Shown: positions 60,561 through 64,000 of the stretch, piece by piece
How positions within the stretch are numbered: the first letter of the stretch is position 1
How the letters are laid out: each line of letters begins with the position of its first letter
Assembly: GCA_009760855.2 (NCBI GenBank)
Contig: WPIO01000033.1
Location: 770,001 to 834,000 of the forward strand
Direction of reading: 5' to 3'
From: Cristatella mucedo
Lineage: Eukaryota > Bryozoa > Phylactolaemata > Cristatellidae
DNA length: 64,000 bases
Notes under the pieces: generated by a model
The model's input: only the letters and a program-made list of their open reading frames with translations
The model's database searches: none
What the model was told of the DNA's origin: nothing
Translations under genes and position numbers: made by a program

Positions 60561-62140
60561 TCATTATAAATTCATCCTTAAGTTTCCTTCATCGTTTAAC
60601 TAATCTCACCTACACTATGTCTCCGCTTCCTCGAAAGAACCTTGTTTGTCGCCAAGAGATACTTTGATAATTCAGAGCCACAAGGCTCGCAAGATCTAGT
60701 TAGCCAGAACCACGATACGAACTTAGTGGACCAGATCCAAGATCCAGAGCCATGTGTATCTCACGATTAATGGTCAAGCAACTAACAGTACCTGAGCCGC
60801 ATTTCTTTTTTCCTGAGTCAGCCAGAAACCGCAGAATAAAGCTATATAAAATTCAGTGAAAATTCGTCTCAGTCTCTTCTTTATTCGTTACGTCCATGAT
60901 ACGGCGCTGCGTGCCTTGATTTACGACTAAACCATAACAGAATCGGATGGAACACGACTGACTTTTGTACGCTACACACCAAACTGATCGCGATGAAGCT
61001 TAACCTATGCACTGAAAGCAAACCTAAGTGAGGCATGAATAAGCTCAGGGGATGCTGTGCCAAGCCACAAGCGGCAATACATACGATACTCAGCGACGGC
61101 AAGAGTATTGGCCGGTCCTTAAGGTTACATCCGGTTCCCGATCTCTTGGTTGACAAGGACAACATCCGCTGATAACCTGCAGACAACACTTGCATATTAG
61201 TACTACTCTCACAATGTTTAAACATATTTATATTTAAATTTAATATATATTTATTGCTTATATAAGCTCATACTTTGTAAATTTAACTCGCAGCGCTGCG
61301 CCAATAACGCATTCGCACTTGGAGAGACGACTTCCTGTGATGGCGGCGGACGCCGTCGCTCGTGCGTGCACTCTTAGAACAAGCGCATAAAGCAGTATTC
61401 CTTTTCATAGATTCTGGTAGCCGATCGGTCGCTCACCGGGCGTGAGTGTTCCATGGGTGGTGGTAATTCTGAGGCATTTGAATCTACTGCATCGTTGTGT
61501 AACGCTTAAGACGAGACCCAAATCCGGTAGATTTCTTAAGGCCAGCTCCCGCTAAGAACTGCCACCTAACTGCCCGCGCCCCTCCGAGCCATGCTCGGCT
61601 GTGACAAAGCCGCTGGGCGCGCAACTCGGAGACAGCTAGTTAGAGGGATCCATTCCTCAATTGTCCTTATCGACTCTGGGCGCGAGCCTGGGCTCGCCCG
61701 GGGGTGCGAACAGTAGGGCAAGCCGCCGATAGGCGTGTGAGAGGAGAGCAAGGAGCGAGATTGACGCGACTCGACGACTTGCGACGTAGAGGTGAGCGAA
61801 AGTTATGAAAATATACGACATGAAACGGCTGAGAGTTGGCTATTTGACAGCTAATAGGGCGAGAAAGGGAGAGACTGACATGGACCGCTGCGGAGTGGAG
61901 ACATGCGGATGTGGTAAGCTCTCATATCAGACATACAGGGAAGCCGCAAGCGAAGCCGTCTCAGATGCGGTGCACACCCCGCTATCACTCGATACGGAAT
62001 GGCCGTCGAGCGGTGGCTCGGAGACTAGAAAGTAGTAGCAATCTTAAACAAGACAGGCCAAGTGTAAGCACTGTAAGTGTACACTTTTTTAAATGTACCT
62101 AAGGCTGTGAGGTCGTAGTCCGGTGGCTGCCGTTGTGAGC
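60561..62140. other. Non-genic stretch
   Basis: No gene was recognised. Around 61122 there is a 15-base inverted match to the end of the 90-bp repeat (GGGAACCGGATGTA). A GC-rich patch lies at 61.3-61.8 kb. Confidence 0.4.
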
Positions 62141-62302
62141 CGTAAAAGCTCAGATGCAAGGTGCTCACTATTCACGGTCGAGGTGGTGGGTTCGAGTTCC
62201 ATATTGGGTGATCCTGTATTGAAAACTGCAAGCGGGAGGGGGTGGGTGATAGCCGTTAAGGCTCTTGTGCCGCTATGCAAATGGTACTGTTAAGTCAACT
62301 AA
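62141..62302 (+). mobile_element. SINE-2, tRNA-derived
   Basis: AAGGTGCTCACTATTCACGG, GTGGGTTCGAGTTCC (B-box), GGGTGATCCTGTATTG, GATAGCCGTTAAGGCTC and ATGCAAATG. Confidence 0.85.
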
Positions 62303-63030
62303 GCTTGTTTTAGCCGCTCTAGTTCTGGCGTGCCGAAGCAGTCTTGCCTTGTTAGCTAGGGAATTTAATGACAACTCGATACATTTATTCTTACTACTAT
62401 TATTATTACCCAGGCTGAACGCAGTGCCCCGCCACAAGCCACCTTTGCTTGCCTTGGCATTGTCCTTCGGTTTCTCGCCCGTCATAGTAGACTTAAATGC
62501 ACGCTGCAGAAAATATAGCCGAAGCCTTGCTGCCGAGACTAGGCCGCTGATGGATGTGAAGTCTGCTTGGTGTGTCACCATCGTCGGTGCAGTCGGTGAG
62601 GAGTCTTGAGACCAATTCGGTGCAGTCGGTGAGGAGTCTTGAGAGCTAGCTACACGTCCAGACCGACGTTAAAGCCCCGATAACGTCTCCGCCTATCAAA
62701 CTCTCATTAGGCTCTCGTGGTGGCGGCCGGATCGTCATTGGCTGCCCCTCTGCAACTGCTCAGGTGAATGTGGTGAGAGGCTTATCGCACGTTAGCAGCA
62801 GCTCCAAAGTGTGGGTTAATCAGGTGCATTATGGTGCATTAACTCAGCTTGTAAAAGAGTGAAACAGTAGTCGAGGCTGAAAAACGCCACAGCATCTGGT
62901 TACTTCGGTTACGTGCCAGCTAAACTGCTTGCAGGCCCGAGAACATAGCTAGGACTGTATTAGGAACTTATAAATGTGCTAACGTTTAGCGGATGTGTAC
63001 CTGCATGATGGTTGATGCCGGTTGAAAAAA
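62303..63030. other. Non-genic stretch
   Basis: Open frames on both strands at 62.3-62.6 kb overlap each other and lack a recognised domain. No gene is called. Confidence 0.4.
62584..62644 (+). repeat. Two 33-bp-period tandem units
   Basis: TCGGTGCAGTCGGTGAGGAG followed by TCTTGAGA occurs twice, 33 bases apart. Confidence 0.9.
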
Positions 63031-63206
63031 ATATTAGCTGATTTACCAGCCTCTTTTGAAAAGCGACAGAAGAGCCTTTGACGGCTGTCACCACCGCTTG
63101 CAGTGGTAGTCATCGTCCACCGTCCACCGCAGGATTTGAACCCACGACCTCGGGTCCAGAGTCGTGATAAGCAACCGCCTTACCTGGTGTGCCACAATGG
63201 CTCACC
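63031..63206 (-). mobile_element. SINE-2, tRNA-derived, inverted
   Basis: Complete inverted copy: CAGAAGAGCCTTTGACGGC, CCGCAGGATTTGAACCC (inverted B-box), CCTTACCTGGTGTGCC. A small CGTCCACCGTCCACC duplication is present. Confidence 0.88.
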
Positions 63207-64000
63207 TTAACAACTCACAATTAAGCTAGCAGTTCAATGCTGTGGCCAATCAATAGTAACGCAGGCGGTAATGTAAGCTGCTGAGCAAAGCAATCGTGTC
63301 TTGACAAATAACCTCGTGGAAGGCGGCAGAGTTTCGAAGGCAACGGACGTCCGCCGAGAGAATTGGCTCTTATCTTTTCTCTGTTGCTAACCGATACTAG
63401 GGCACTTGCTCTCCGGTCAGTTTACCTTTGATGACGCATTTTTATATGCTTGTACATTTTCATGCTTATTGTATGTCCAATCTATTGAAAAAATTCAGGA
63501 TGCACGGAGTGTGATATATGCACCACAAATGCGCATACGGTAGCAGAAAATGTGAATACAATGAAATGACAAAGACAAATAGAGAAATTCAAATAGAGTG
63601 ACAAAGAATGCTACCCTCATGTTTCGAAGAATTGTCATCAAGTGCAAGACTGAATTCGATGTCTTAGGCTTTTTAGGTCTTTTTAAATGCAAATCCCAGC
63701 AACATCGCTGCACAAACATGCTTCCCTTGTGCTGAAACTCAAATAATGCTTCCCTTTCGGCTTATAAAATTGCTGAAATCCTGTTTTTAATGTAGGCTAG
63801 TCTCATGACAGCCACGAGGCAAGGAGCAAGCACAACTAGAACGACTAAGGTTCAGCAAGAAACAACTCAATCTCCTAGTCTCGGTAACAAACGTATCCAA
63901 TCGCCTGGTACACACTCAAATGCACACTCGCGCACACACACATACACAGAGGCATGTTATTCTAAATAGCTGTCTCGCCTGGCTCGTGCCCGCGTAGCTG
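63207..64000. other. Non-genic stretch
   Basis: Nothing recognised. A short CA-rich run lies at 63.92-63.95 kb. Confidence 0.45.

Noticed and set aside
62273-62609. Overlapping frames on both strands after the SINE-2 copy
   Set aside because: They start inside the SINE and share no domain with known proteins. Neither has splice-site support.

Overview
This is a window of animal nuclear DNA. The genes have spliced exons with GT-AG introns, and the repeats are L2-type LINE remnants, tRNA-derived SINEs and long microsatellites. One gene encodes a motile-cilium protein and two encode amidated FLRFamide-type neuropeptide precursors. That suits a ciliated, bilaterian invertebrate. A spiralian such as a flatworm is plausible, but the sequence alone does not settle it.

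Layout. Roughly 1-31 kb is GC-rich and full of simple repeats (GA/CT tracts, GGC tracts, a 12-bp GC minisatellite). It holds two minus-strand neuropeptide genes, here called A (9665-10654) and B (24632-25732). Each has one coding exon with a signal peptide and two cysteines, a phase-1 intron, and a second exon with two tandem peptide cores. B encodes two FLRFG cores. A encodes one FLRFG core and one altered FLRPG core. They look like an ancient tandem duplication. Two weaker small secreted-protein candidates lie at 23.9 kb and 34.4 kb on the plus strand.

Roughly 31-64 kb is AT-richer and repeat-dominated. From 58898 down to 42984 on the minus strand, a 13-exon coding sequence can be read end to end. 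All intron phases agree and the product is 670 residues. It matches the cilia- and flagella-associated protein 99 (CFAP99) family. Its introns carry L2 fragments, both SINE families and a long TA tract.

Two tRNA-like SINE families are scattered through the window. SINE-1 (about a dozen pieces) ends in the same stem-loop as the resident L2 LINE 3' end, the classic sign of a SINE using a LINE's reverse transcriptase. SINE-2 (about nine pieces) has a clear B-box and a different 3' half. All LINE copies are 5'-truncated and broken. No rRNA, functional tRNA gene, CRISPR or bacterial-type feature was seen. Most long open frames in the GC-rich half come from GC bias or microsatellites and are not annotated.
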